Assembly (NCBI GenBank): GCA_029959085.1
Contig: JARWIR010000010.1
Location: 5,973,001 to 6,037,000, forward strand
DNA length: 64,000 nucleotides
Origin: Nemophila menziesii
Lineage: Eukaryota; Streptophyta; Magnoliopsida; Boraginales; Hydrophyllaceae
Direction of reading: 5' to 3'
Shown here: piece by piece, positions 1-11,961 of the stretch
How the letters are laid out: each line of letters opens with the position of its first letter
Position numbering within the stretch: the stretch's first letter is position 1
The notes under the pieces: model-generated
What the model was told of the DNA's origin: nothing
What the model saw: the letters and a program-made list of their open reading frames with translations, nothing else
Database searches by the model: none
Made by a program: the position numbers and the translations under genes

Positions 1-1063
1 CCTACACAAGACAACCATCACGAGAAAATGGACATCATAGTTCTTATCAACTAATTGTCCAATTGATAATATACGATTATTTGATAGACTAGGAGATATG
101 TAAACATTTTTAAATAAAGAATTGATATCTCCTATTGCATTTATAGCTAAATGAGTCCCGTTAGCTACTTAGATTTGGGATGAACAATTATATGGAAGAA
201 CATTTCATAACGTATCAGAAGATGGTGTCATATGATTGGATGTAGTGGAATCAATAAGCCATTATTTATGTGAAGTATTACCTGGGATTGACAAATTGTT
301 GAAACAAAATTTGGGCATAGAGGCGAAGCTCTTATCGAAGTAATTCTACAAAACAAACACCCAAAGATGGTGGAAGATATCTATTCATTAAACTTCTGCG
401 AGTAACCTCAAATTCGGGGTGTAAATTCATTAAAAATTGATCTATTTTACTTTGCTCATTAACACCCAAAACACCAGGGAAGAAAAGTAGTAGACACATT
501 TGCACAAACAACCTCGGAAAATTCTCCCCGCAAATTCAAGAAAGAAGAATAATATTCTTTAATTGAGAGATTACATTGAGTAAAGTTAAGCAATCTCGTA
601 CTCCAACTAAAATTGGCGTGCGGAATTATTCAGGTTATGAACCTTCTTCAAGTGTGTCCACATGGTTTCCGCAGTCTTATATGCCCATAAATTAAGCACG
701 ATTAGAGGGTCGACAAAACCTAAAATCCACGATATCACACGAGCATCCTTAACCTTCCATTTGGTTAATTCTGTTGGATTCTTAGGTTCAGGAGCACTGC
801 CATCAATTTGACCCATAATTCTTTTACAAATGAACGAACGGTAATTCCAAAATAGAATAATTTTTTCCATTAAATTGCACCCCAAAAGAATCACTATAAG
901 ACATTATGAGGAAAAAAAAGATAAAAAACTCCTTTGAAATTTGAATTTGGTGTAAAAGTTACACCACACAAATAACCTCCCTGATATTTGGAAACTAAAC
1001 AATACTCTTTTGACACTCAAAGAAAAAAAAAGACTCTATTTTAGTTATAAAGCTCTGATACCA
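1..1063 (-). pseudogene. Unit A: Ty1/copia relic, protease to gag N-terminus (cut by window edge)
   Basis: Read on the minus strand, this is a decayed copia polyprotein. Near 850-600 it reads as the gag N-terminus (UBN2/DUF4219 type), with GSAPEPKNPTELTKWKV followed by DARVISWILGFVDPLIV. Between 590 and 310 it continues with SKRDQF and a stretch equivalent to EVTRRSLMNRY. Positions 290-20 give the protease/pre-integrase region, with LIDS and SNHMT. Frameshifts and stops interrupt it throughout. A primer-binding site complementary to initiator Met tRNA (TGGTATCAGAGC read on minus) lies at 1052-1063. About 300 bp carrying the two zinc knuckles, present in units C and E, are missing here. The integrase end lies outside the window. 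Family assignment is secure; no function is expected. Confidence 0.85.
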
Positions 1064-1245
1064 TATCAATTCGATTGAATAACTCTCCATATAAGATTTT
1101 TCTATTATATATACAAAATATAGGAGTAATTACAAGGCAAGAAATCGATCATTACATAATTCTATGCATTACATGGTTCTAGCCCTTGATTCTAGTAATT
1201 ACATGATTCTATCACCCTGATTCTAGCAATCATATTATTCTAACA
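1064..1245 (-). repeat. Unit A: LTR of the copia relic
   Basis: On the minus strand the segment starts TGTTAGAATAATATG at 1245 and ends directly before the TGGTATCAGAGC primer site. That makes it the 5' LTR of the relic. It is short (~182 bp) and AT-rich, with a TATATAATAG box-like stretch. The exact inner edge is uncertain because the usual terminal CA is not clear. Sister copies lie at 39764, 47391 and 61941. No 3' LTR was found, because the element is truncated inside integrase. Confidence 0.7.
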
Positions 1246-1363
1246 CCTTAATTCAAGCATATGAGGTAAGTTACAATTATCTACCTAAATATATACAACA
1301 AGAATTAAGGCTAAGGATATTCTAAGTAAATAGATTATTCTTTGCCTAAATATATGCAAACAT

Positions 1364-1736
1364 ATGGAAGCCTCTTATACAAATATTGAAATTAAGTATG
1401 AGTCTTTTCTTGAGCATGTCTATGCAACTTGCTGTGGTTTATGGCCAATTGATGCTCTATATCATAGAACCCACAATATTGTATATAATTTAAAGACTTG
1501 AAAAAAGGTAAGTTACAGGATTTTCATTTGATCGAATATACAAAATAGGCTTGCATCACGAAGACAACAATTTATGTCATGTGACAAAAACTAATGTATC
1601 TAGTCCGCTTCTAGTCATTGGCTATCGCTTCAAGAAGATAGATGACAAAGTAACTAGGAACTTCATAGTAAGTAGTAATATCGTCCAAATCTACATAAGT
1701 TTTCCATTTTGCAACATCAATTTATTTGATAGTTAA
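1364..1736 (+). other. Unit A: two short reading frames of unknown origin
   Basis: A 45-codon frame (1364-1501, starting MEASYTNIEIKYESF) is followed by a 61-codon frame (1551-1736, containing VIGYRFKKIDDKVTRNF). I recognise neither. The first is open in units A, D and E but hits a stop after five codons in unit C. The second is open in A, C and E but frameshifted in D. A GGTAAG-like donor lies between them. They could be exons of one captured gene fragment or chance frames. The surrounding spacer (1246-2114) shows nothing else I can name. Confidence 0.3.
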
Positions 1737-2114
1737 TTTTTCTTTTTTTTCGGATCCATATAATAGTCCATTATTTTACGGAAAAAATCTGCAAACTATA
1801 GGTCATTCCCCACTTTAGACCTAAACTTTAAAAGTCCCTCAAATAGTCCTTAAATTAGTTTCATCGTTAGCCCCTATACATAATCCATTCAAATATAATT
1901 GTTATGTACACACATTTTGTATTAGAGATCAATTGCAAGGAAAAGTTGTTAGTCTAATGATCATTCAAATTATTAGTTCAATGATATGTCTTTAAAATTT
2001 CAGGACCCAAACATAAAAATTACTTGTAATATAAAAAATCATTTAGGAATATTTCCCTTTTATCTTATATGTTTGTGACAGTTTAATTAACAAAATCTGT
2101 AAATTTTAACAAAT

Positions 2115-2238
2115 TCATTCTTTTATTCTTCAATTTTATCAAATATCCACATAATCAGTATATGTGACACTACTTTTAGTGTCACATGTTACTATTCGGT
2201 GGATATTATAAAAAAATCAAAGGAATAATAAAGAAAAG
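2115..2238. repeat. Unit A: fold-back (MITE-like) inverted repeat
   Basis: The two halves are imperfect reverse complements over about 60 bp each. The core is a perfect hairpin with an 11 bp arm (ATGTGACACTA), a CTTT loop and its complement at 2162-2187. An outer matching block AATATCCAC / GTGGATATT flanks it. The element is kept in units A, C, D and E at the same place upstream of F-box pseudogene 1. No target-site duplication could be set, so its transposon family is unknown. Confidence 0.6.
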
Positions 2239-2729
2239 CGTCAAGTAGAAAGATAATATAAGGAGTTTGTGAATAATGGTAGTACCATTGTGAATGATAA
2301 CCCGACAATCTAGTCATTTATCTTTGTTCTAAAACTAACCCTAGATTAAAAGTAACTTTTCTAAAGAATTTAATCTTCATTTTCAATTTCAATTTTAAAT
2401 CCAACTCGAATGTATTTTCCTGAGGACACTAAACATTGTTTCGAAAACTTATAAAAGCTCAAAATTTACAAAATTCAGCATATACAAACAATGAAAAATA
2501 CAAGTGAGACTTTTATTGAGAACATGTTACAACTACTCAATCCTGCCACCTTTAGAGTAAGTTTGTCTCATCCAATAATTGCCTTATCAAAAAGTTCCAC
2601 AAGAATGTTCTAGATGCCACCAGTAGTAGCTTTTGTTGCTGAAGAAAAAATAAAAACAATTGATACAACCAAAATTGATACAAACCTGTATCACTCACAC
2701 TAATACCACAAAGAGCCAGACTTAGCAAA

Positions 2730-3338
2730 TCAAAATGTTTTCTTTTGTTGAAATGCCATGGTCATCGGTTTTTTTGGATTGAGTAGGACATTACGAGCAC
2801 TTATAGCAACCTTTCTCCACGCCTTATCAACACCAACCGTTATTATAAATTTTGTTATGTATTCTAAGTATAGAACTTTGTATACCCTAGAAGCAGAAGC
2901 GTAAGCTAGATACCATGTACCAGAATAATTAACCTGGAAATTAGAGGGAGGGGCAAGTACTGTTTTGTTACAAAATTTGCAACATAACAGGGAATTCGAG
3001 TAGTGCGAGTACTGCTCCATTTAGGACCTAGTACAAAAACTATTCCATTACAACTCGCCCGAATATTTTCTACACAATCAAGATTTCTCATCGGCATCAC
3101 TGGAATACCCATATTATGGTCGGGTGTAAGTCCGCATTCCATCTCATGGATTTTTTAACTATGAGTCCATGTTTTGCGTTATGGAGGTGTGCATATATGA
3201 AAGAGGGGGACTTGATAATGTTATACCATTCTTTACACACTAACCTCATAACATTGTAAATAACATCGGCTGGAAGGCATAAAAGTATCATCATAATAAT
3301 ATCTTCGGGAAGACATCCTCGGCTTTCCTCAGTATTCA
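2730..3338 (-). pseudogene. Unit A: F-box protein pseudogene 1
   Basis: On the minus strand the frame starts MNTEESRGCLPEDIIMMI at 3338 and shows a plant F-box of about 45 residues (LP..I...IL..LP....  .R.VCKEWYNIIKSPSFI). A TTACAG acceptor-like sequence abuts the ATG, suggesting a 5' UTR intron. The C-terminal part (GLTPDHNMGIP, ASCNGIVFVLGPKW, SGTWYLAYAS) resembles an F-box-associated domain. It lies in a different frame, because an A-run before IHEME shifts the frame at ~3146. A second frameshift at ~2930 is private to this copy. Intact relatives would be SCF ubiquitin-ligase substrate adaptors. Here the gene is broken. Copies lie in units C, D and E. Confidence 0.75.
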
Positions 3339-3351
3339 TCTGTAATTGCAA

Positions 3352-5009
3352 AAAGGCAAAAGAAAAAAATCATGAGACAAATTCTATAGTGTATTAAAAG
3401 AAAGTGTCTAGACTTATATGTGGCAATTGGTATGTGTCTAAACATGGCTAAGCACACCAATGACCTATCTCATGTGATCATACTTATATTGCTCTCGGGC
3501 TGGTATGTCTAATCTTGCACTGTCATCATGTGGACATTCTATGGTAAACATGCAAACCATAGTAAAAATAATTAATCGAATAAAATGAAGCAAAAAGTGA
3601 AATGATATTTTAAAATGATTTATTTTTAAAATGTCATTAGAATCTCCTAATTCAAGTAAATTTAATATTAATATGAAAATATGACTTGCTAAATCAAATA
3701 CTCTCGATGTTTATAATATAATTTTATTATTTCCCGTTCTCATCAAATTTATAAATTAACTCAACCACCATAAATGTTAGAAAAAACAAAAACGAAGGAA
3801 AACATATACACTTTTATAACGTCCTAAAACCTCCATGAAAACCTTATTACAGTTTAGTTTGGTTAAGTTAAAAATACTCTAACATCAAATAATCTAGTAT
3901 AATCAAACACTAGAAAAGAATATACAGACTTCATATATTACTTTGACCAAAGTGTGTCAAAATATTATATCATTCAATAGAATATAAACATTTTTTTAAC
4001 CTTTTTAATAGTAAGGTAAATAAGTTAATCCTATATGTAAGAATTAATATATTCATACACACTTCAATCCTCAATATCTACATTGACATATTTTAACTTA
4101 ATATATATATTGACATATTTTTGTCATAAAAATGGATCGCAACAAAAACAGTATGAAAAATAAAAAATACTGTAAAAACCTATTGGTTTGGTAATCATGA
4201 TATTTTTGTACTGGGTTAATTTGTTACTAGAAATTACAAAGAATAAAATAAAGGAAAATGGACTTAAAGAATTATTTTCTTTTTGGACATGTCCATGTTA
4301 ATTAGAATTTGTACACGACCGAAACTATTATAGATTGGCTGTCTGATCTAGTCTTACTTGGTATAATCGAATTCGAGTTAACACGGGAGAAACTTATATT
4401 ATAGGTATCTACTTATTCAAGTGTACATACTTAGTTTGGAAATGGATCATAAATAGTTAAGATATGGAGAAAATGTTGAGGTTGGGGAGCTAATGTATCT
4501 TTTGGTTTTGTTAATGTTTTATCCTTCTCATGATACTAACAAGCCTTGGTTAGTTGCAGCCTACCGCAAATTTACCCCGGAGGTATATGTCTGCTATACG
4601 ATAACTCTAATTTATTAGTTTATGCAAGTTCTAGAGGGCGGGAATAGGAAACTAACCAATATTATTACTAATTTAAATAGATTTTACCATAATATATGAT
4701 ATAAAGATGAGTTGAGACAATATATATGAAACTCTAGGTGAGTTAAACCATGTATGATAGAAAGGGATCATGAAAGTCAGACGAATAACACAACTAAATC
4801 AGAGCATTGAATAAAGAAATAATGCCCGATAAAACGTTATGTCTCTTGATCCTATAAATATATCACAAAAATCTCCAACAATACCAAAATATTAGATAAT
4901 AATAAAACATTCAAATAACGTCACATATTAAGGATAAATCCCCCAAGTAAGTCCAATAAGCCTACAAAATTATGTTTATTGACCCTATAAATATATCACA
5001 AAAGTGTAT
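3352..5009. other. Unit A: AT-rich spacer, no gene recognised
   Basis: The spacer is non-coding on both strands and very AT-rich. It is homologous to 42100-43789 (unit C) and 50216-52719 (unit D). Compared with unit D, about 500 bp are missing here near 4070. Apart from short A/T runs I see no other feature. Confidence 0.5.
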
Positions 5010-6540
5010 ACATCACTCATACTTTATAAATTCCCAATATTTGTTTTTATAGAAATAAGTATATAGGCCATCTGGCCCTATAGTTCCTTGTCCTAGCCAA
5101 GACTCCATAGGTAAGTTTCAATCTCCTTCAGACTTACATGTTTTGTTATATCAGTGTTCATATCATCATAGATTCAAGGGTTTATGGTATCCATAAATGT
5201 ATTATATTTCCTTGACCCTTTTGTTGTATTATATTTCCTTGACCCTTTTGTTGTAAAGAAATTGTTGAGATATCTTTTTATTTCCTCAACAATAGTTGGT
5301 TACTTTTCAAGCCATACAATATTTTCAAATTGATTCCTTAGTATTTTATTTTTGGATCTTCTCTGTTAATAATTGCATGGAACTAGGAACTAGTTCTATC
5401 CCCGTTTAAGCAAGCTAATCTTGACTTTTGGGCCCAATAATTTTTCTAGATATTCCATTGTTCTTCCATTATTTTTACAAGTTCATTATATTCACCTTAA
5501 TCCATAAGATCTTTAGAGTTTATAATAGTTTACATTTTCTGCTAATCAATTTTTGTTTGAATTTTTGTTTGTTGATTCCTTTTCTTATCCCAGTGAGTTA
5601 AGACCTTTGTAAGAGTTTTAATCTTCAAGCCATACTTATGTATTGCATTTCCTCTAACACTCAAATTATCAACCTAGTGTTTAGTTATGATATAAATGCA
5701 CTCCTCATTATTTAATCCAATTTTTATCAAAGAAAAATATCTTAGTCATAGGCAGTTTTTCCATTTCACTATTAAAGTGCCATATAGAGTGATCATAACC
5801 TAAAAAAGGTAGCATAGCTAACCATGCATTAGGAAAAGTATTATTCCATTAAGGATTTATTCAATATCTTCCCAAATACCTCTTTTGTTACATTATTTCC
5901 TTGTCTTCTATAGATCGAGCTAAAAGGCACAACCCTAAAATGTATGTCTTGTAAGTCGAGATTTTTTTATCAGTTGTAACTGAAGGTTATAAATGAAAGT
6001 ATTTCATCCATCCATATTTTAAATGTTAGTCCCATGTACCCCCTATTTTCTCATGGGAGTGCCTATATATACATGTAATAGTATCTTGTAATATTTCATG
6101 GCAAATTAGGGTGATACTTACAATTTATGATTTCAGCCAGAGATTCATTTTTTAAATCATCATAGAAAGGAATATGGATAAAATTTATGCATAACTTAAC
6201 CCCTCCCCCCTCCCCCCTCCTTTCAATTGTACAAACACAATGTATAGATGTTTTGTTTACCTAAATGATAACCTTAGGTTTTGAAAGTAAGGTAAGAACT
6301 CCTTTTGTATCTTCAGGGCCAATAATGCATTTAACATCATACTTAAGTTTCTTAGCAACAAATATTATACAAAATCATTTATTATTTGTTTCATACAAAA
6401 TTATCAACCGTGATTGATGTTGGACAATAAACAGCTCTCAAAGTTATAATTGTTAGGGGGTTTAAGAGTCCCTGGTATTTCTGATGAAATTGTATCATTG
6501 ACCCCATAGGATTTTCCACGTACAATCCAGCAAAACCCTG
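5010..6540 (-). pseudogene. Unit A: LINE-1-like ORF2 relic
   Basis: Minus-strand translation across several frames gives blocks in L1 order. A possible endonuclease start lies at ~6540. A stretch like FPNAWLAMLPF followed by YDHS at ~5860-5800 matches the C-terminus of plant LINE endonuclease. KRYLNNFFTTKGSRKY lies at ~5300-5210. GPDGLYTYFY..KYWEFIK at ~5090-5020 is the characteristic GPDG block that opens the L1 reverse transcriptase. Stops and frameshifts are everywhere, and the palm with its catalytic residues is not visible. A 27 bp tandem duplication at about 5206-5258 is private to this copy. Copies lie in units C and D. Confidence 0.6.
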
Positions 6541-9500
6541 TTACGTATGTTCCTCTTCCATAGTTTGATTACCATCTTATTTTTAAAGTTTACTATTTTA
6601 TGGATGTCTAGTTTCTTTCCACCCATAGATGGTACCTATCTAGTTTCCAATCTCTATTCATTCTTGGTTTTGTCACTAAAAATATTTATAACTTGATCGT
6701 TTTAGCTTAATTGTTCTATTTGAACCTTTCGCTTCAAATAGTGTGTTGTTTATACCAAGTTTTTGATATATCTATTGACTGTGCTTCAACATAATCTTCA
6801 TTATAGAATGCTTGTTGAAATCTGCTCTTTGTTTCTAGTGAAATAAGTTGGACTTTATTTGAGTTCCTTTGGTGAGATGAATTAGGTTTTTTAGTACAGT
6901 TTGATTTGGGTATGAAGGAGAAACCCACTATTTCATGACTGAGTTTTCATTGGGCTGAAAGCACCTTTAGGCTTTCACTGAACACATTAATAATTGCGGG
7001 GTTCTTAACTAACCAAATTCAAAATTTGAATATCGATTTCATTAGCAGACTTAGCTTGGGACCCTCTATTATATGGTGAAAAATATTCCACCATGTCATT
7101 TGGAATTCAACAAAATGGTGCCAAACATATTTGTAGCGGGAAATGGCATAAATCTAGACTTGTGAAATTTTCATTATTCCTTGATTATAAATGCTTCTTA
7201 TCTTTTTTGTGCTTGACCATACTTTGTTGCATTCATCCCACTGACTTTCCTTTCCAATACTTCGAGTTGAATGTTAGTTACCTCGCTGAATTTTTCTTCT
7301 CATTTCTGAGTCTTGGTCCTTCACTCGTTTGTTATCCAAACACATAGCTTCATAGCATAAGACTCTTTTCTTTTTGGTTCCTTCATTTTCTCTTCAAATT
7401 TAGATTGGTTGCATTGGTTGACTTAGCGATCTAACTAGTATAATTTAACGTAGAAAGAGAATAGTTTAAGGTAAAAGATGGCCTTATTTACTTTGTCAAG
7501 GTTGTTAGGGCGAATCCAAATATTATCTTCATTATGTGTATATTAACAACACCAAATATTGATGTAAATTAGTAGATTTTGTTATTTTGCCTGCCTTAGA
7601 TGTTGGATATATTCTTATTGCATATTTGGTCCCACAACTTATCTTACAAGTTTTGAATTTGAGTTTTTTTGCATATTTAGTCAATTTGAAGTTGCTGATT
7701 TAACTATCATATTCATCGTGTTGCTCACCATTTCACTAAAAAATGCATTACTTGTTCGAAGACCCCTCAAACTCCCCCGATCATATGATGTTTATTTGAT
7801 GGTTCGTGTATGGCCTTTAAATGTTTTGGGGTCTAAAGTTGATGTTATGAAATGTTGCCTAAATGATTTGGTCTGGTTATCGATTCAGTTTGATTTACTA
7901 ACAGTAATTATGCATGGTACATTTCTATTGTCTCTTACACAATCTATGATTGAGATTCGAATATTGTCCCTTAAATTATTTAAGACGCAAATAACACATC
8001 GAGATTAATTATCCCAATGATCCGATATGTAACTACGTTGTTGAGATAATTTTTTTAGATGATGCTATACATGACTATCGTTTCAGTTTGCTATATCATT
8101 ATTGTAAAATCAGGATTCCTTATTGTAGTCGATTATGTAATTTATAAATTGTTTCAATTGTAAAATAATTTATTTACTTTATTTTCATAATTGTTATAAC
8201 TTAATTAGATAACAATTCATTGTAATAGTTTTAGTTCAATAGATTTTGATAGTAATAGTTTATTTAATTTTGACTTGTAATAATTTAATTGTGTTTAACT
8301 TATTTATTATTTTATAAAATGTTTGCTTGTATTTTAAAATATATTTTTTATTAATTAAACCGTCAAATAAATAAGGGAAAAAAGTAACTGAATCTAATTA
8401 AACCGGAAAATCGAACCTAAATAAAAAACAAACCAGAAATCCAAAACTTAAAATGAATCTAATCTAAGACTATGTATTCTTTATTAATCAAATCGAACCA
8501 ATAATTGGATTGACGCAACCAGAGATTGACAATGTTTAAAAATTGTCGAACCAAGCCGAAACTATGATTTTAACGCTTATTGCAAATTTTAAGAATTAAT
8601 TGAATCTTTTAATATTTATTTAATTCAAACTTAAAAAATCTAAAAACCCATGCCGCCAAACAGGAGAGCTAACGTGTTGTTAGAGGGTCCATGCCCCCTT
8701 CCTCTTTAAAAAAAACATAATTACCTTAAAAATATTATAAATAATTAACCCTCAAATGATTTGAGAACTTATAAGATATTTAATAAAAATGTATTTGTAG
8801 AACTTTTAATGGTTTTTTATATAAAAATATGTTATTTTATATTAAACAAATAAACTTATAGGATATTTAATTAAAAACATTAATATCAAGGCTTACATTG
8901 CAATCTTTATACATTACAGGGATCTATAGTGTAGTTTTGCATAATAGAAGGACTTATTTTATAATTTTTACTTAATATATAGATTGATGATGCAAATAGG
9001 TGAATTTTTTTTATTAGAAGATCCCTAATAAAATTTCCTAGCCCTACCGTGAAATGCAAAAGATTTGGGTATTAGACAAAAAAAGAGTTAGTTGTGGGAA
9101 TGGGCATTAGTTATTAGTTAAGCCTTTATTTGACTCATCACTAATCATTAGGGGTTTTTAAACCCTTAGCTATATATTATCATGAATGTTCTCCAAAAAT
9201 AAAAGAAGCTCAACTTCACCTTTCTGACTTTTACATTTCTTGTCACGGTAACTTAACCCATATCGAATTTGCTTCTGAATCTCTCTGATACGTGTGTTAT
9301 TTCAGTTTCAGGCATGTTTTTTTTAATACATAAAAGAGTCAATTTAGACTCAAAATCATTTTGACTCCAATAAGTTTCAAAGCATGTTTTATAATGTATT
9401 TAATATATAAACAATTATTGATGGTTCTACTCAGTCACAACTCATGATTTTTTTTTAGTAATTATAAATCCCATTCCTTTTCATATAACTTCCTAATAAA

Positions 9501-9812
9501 TATATAATTAATTGTTCCTAGTGAAAGCCATCTCTACAGATGTGCCTAGTGAAAGCTACCTAAGCAAATGTTAAATTACAGATTCATTGCTGTGCAAAGC
9601 TACTTCAAACTTGATCTGCCTTTATTATAGTTTCATGCATTTTAAAGTATAATATTTGTGTGTCGTAAATCTGTTAATGCTGACTAGTTTTATGTTAAGA
9701 AATGAGGAATCTAGCATAGAAATATAAAATTTGGTGATGTGTCTTTCGTTAAATTTTCTATCTAAAGTCTGGTTATATTTGGTGATGATTCAGCTCTTTG
9801 AATTCCAAATAT
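6541..9812. other. Unit A: spacer with an unrecognised short ORF
   Basis: A mostly AT-rich spacer. A plus-strand frame of 96 codons (7718-8008, containing LKNALLVRRPLKLP) is partly kept in units C and D; I do not recognise it. A minus-strand frame at 6734-6928 may belong to the upstream part of the LINE relic. Positions 8340-8560 hold AACCGAAC-type repeats like those in decayed plant transposon ends. The last ~600 bp are the conserved 5' flank of F-box pseudogene 2. Confidence 0.4.
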
Positions 9813-10318
9813 ATGGAGTTTTTTTAGATAACGACACTACAACTGAGATCTTATCTCGATTACCTGTCAAATCTCTTATGGCATTTAAGTGTACTTCTAA
9901 GAGGTGGTATAGCTTTGTATCTGATCCCTCGTTTTTGCATATTTTTTATGGAAGCGTTTTTGCATATTTTTAACGGAAGAGTAAATAGTACTCATCGTGC
10001 ATAAAATATATCCGTCAGACAATGTCAATATCTTAACTTTCAATGTAGCAGAAACAAAATATACAATAGAAATTAATGTTTTGAATTTCCTTCCAGAAAA
10101 AGTGTATTTTGTATCTTGTATCGTCATCTAATGGTATACTTTGTTGTCGCAGTTGGGGTTTTCATAATGGATGTTATGTTATATACATATGCAATCCAGT
10201 TACAAGACAGTGGCTACAATTAATATCCAAAGTGGAACAATATCATTTTTCTATAAAACATCTTGTATTTGTTTTCTACTGTTTATGTGCTACATCACGG
10301 GGTAGATTCAATGTTTAA
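9813..10318 (+). pseudogene. Unit A: F-box protein pseudogene 2
   Basis: After an ATG at 9813, a T-run puts a stop in frame. The adjacent frame reads a textbook F-box, TEILSRLPVKSLMAFKC..KRWYSFVSDPSFL (about 9835-9940). Further on, VSSSNGILCCRSWG and YICNPVTRQWLQL (about 10115-10215) match the F-box-associated domain of plant F-box proteins. Between them a ~25 bp tandem duplication (9930-9978) and frameshifts break the frame. This copy keeps an F-box segment that is already frameshifted in units B and D. Just downstream (10360-10450) GTGTCACC-like motifs are repeated. Expected original role: SCF substrate adaptor. No intact product is possible. Confidence 0.8.
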
Positions 10319-10869
10319 GTTGGTCAACACTAAATGCTCTACAAGTAGCAATACTGACGATACAAGTGTCACCCTACACATTAGAGACATTGTTTTAAGT
10401 GTCACCTATCACTTTGGGGACACCATTTCAAATATCGCCAATCACTTTTTATAAAATAAAAATTAATATACAGTTCCTATAGTTTGCTATAGCATAATTC
10501 AAACAATCCAAATACTAACAATAAAATAATTTTGTAACATCTACTAGCTTTAGCTTATACCTCAGCTCTTAACCATTATTTTCATCTTTCTTTTTATCTC
10601 CCAAACATCTTATGATTTTCATGATATGAAAGATATATAAAATAATTAGATATGCAAAAAATGCAATTAGAGATCAAGAATTTTTCGTTTCTAAAAGCTT
10701 ACCTCTAAATTCATTTCTAAATAATCCATTAAGTCAACTTCTTGCAAGAATCGTGAAAACTGAGAAAAAAGAAAGAAAAAACAAAGTTAGAGTAAATAAC
10801 AAAAACACATTTCAGATATTTCACTTAAGGTCCTCCAACTTTTAGAATATACAAATATTTACTTGCTCA

Positions 10870-11868
10870 ACACCATTAAGAGCATTTATTCTACCAATTG
10901 AAGATTTTGATCGCATATCGAAACATTCAGCAAAACCATCTTCTAACCACAACACCTTACTAAAACCACATCAATAAAAAAATATAAATGTAAGTATAAT
11001 TTTTTCAGACACTTAATGAGTTTCACAAACCTTCGAGATACAACATTGTGTGTTTAACGATGAAAGGAATTGTCCCTGTACGAAAAAAAACAAAAAGCAA
11101 CACAAAGATCTGGAATAATTAAAAGGTTTAACAAATTTTAACCTTTTCTAAGTCAATTCTGTATAAATATGGTGATGAAGCAGCCCAAAAGAACTTGTTT
11201 AAGTTGAAACGGTAATTAAATAAGTGCAACTTTAATTGGGCGCGATTAGTAATTTTCAATATTTAAGGGTAAAAAAACCATGGAACACGCAAATTGTAAT
11301 GACTTCTGTGAAGGTGAATCGAACGATCAGGATATAGAAACACGATTTTCAAATAATCATCACTTAATACCTGGGGTACAAGTACAAATTCTTGAGTCAA
11401 ATAAATGAAAATACTTTCTTACCCCTACTTTTAAATAGACTATTACCTCGAAATCAACAATTTCTAATATCAAATGGCTTTCGAACTTGAGTGCAAGTTC
11501 ACGCAATTTGTATACTTTGACTTGTGGAAGGTATATACCTGGTGATAAAATTGTGGGCAATACTCATTGATCACCTGATGCTAAAAGATATTCTCCATCA
11601 GGCTTAGCTTTAATTCTTGTAGTTGCGGTTTTCGAATCTTAAAGCTTGAACTAATTCTACCTATAAAGCATATAAAGATAAAAAAATTAATCTTTAACAA
11701 CCTATAAAGCTATTTTAATGAGTGATATATCATTTTCTTTGCTAGGGTTTGATAAATAAATAAGTAAAATAGTATATATTACCATTGTCTTTGCGGAGAG
11801 CTCTGAGCTTCTTTGGAGCGAGCCACGTTGCATCATTGCGTTGTTGGCATGAAACTGTATACATCATT
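10870..11868 (-). pseudogene. NOL10: Unit A: NOL10/ENP2 (nucleolar WD40 protein) pseudogene with introns
   Basis: At least six exon-like blocks in family order are visible on the minus strand. They are VSCQQRNDATWLAPKKLR (11783-11868, followed by a GT donor); RIKAKPDGEYLLASG and IYLPQVKVYKLRELALKF (~11660-11440); VLSDDYLKIVFL..DRSI (~11371-11283); FWAASSPYLYRIDLEK (~11194-11147); GQFLSSLNTQ (~11077-11036); and EDGFAECFDMRSKSSIGRI (~10963-10880). These match the N-terminal half of NOL10/ENP2, a pre-rRNA processing factor. A one-base insertion and a ~41 bp insertion in exon 2 break the frame. Introns are kept, so this is a DNA-level copy rather than a processed one. A further exon-like piece at 10702-10758 is unidentified. 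Confidence 0.8.
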
Positions 11869-11961
11869 AATGATACAAATATGTCAGTAAAAACTCCCTA
11901 ATGGTGGATCAACTTCAAATTATATTAAACAATTAACTTCATTGATAAATAAAAATAGTAC

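Noticed and set aside
6185..6225. C-rich run as a possible regulatory element
   Set aside because: It is a simple CCCCCCT repeat that differs in length among units; no other support.
9813..10318. Intact F-box gene with an S-locus-like role
   Set aside because: All copies of F-box 2 carry frameshifts, and pollen-type SLF features cannot be judged from fragments.
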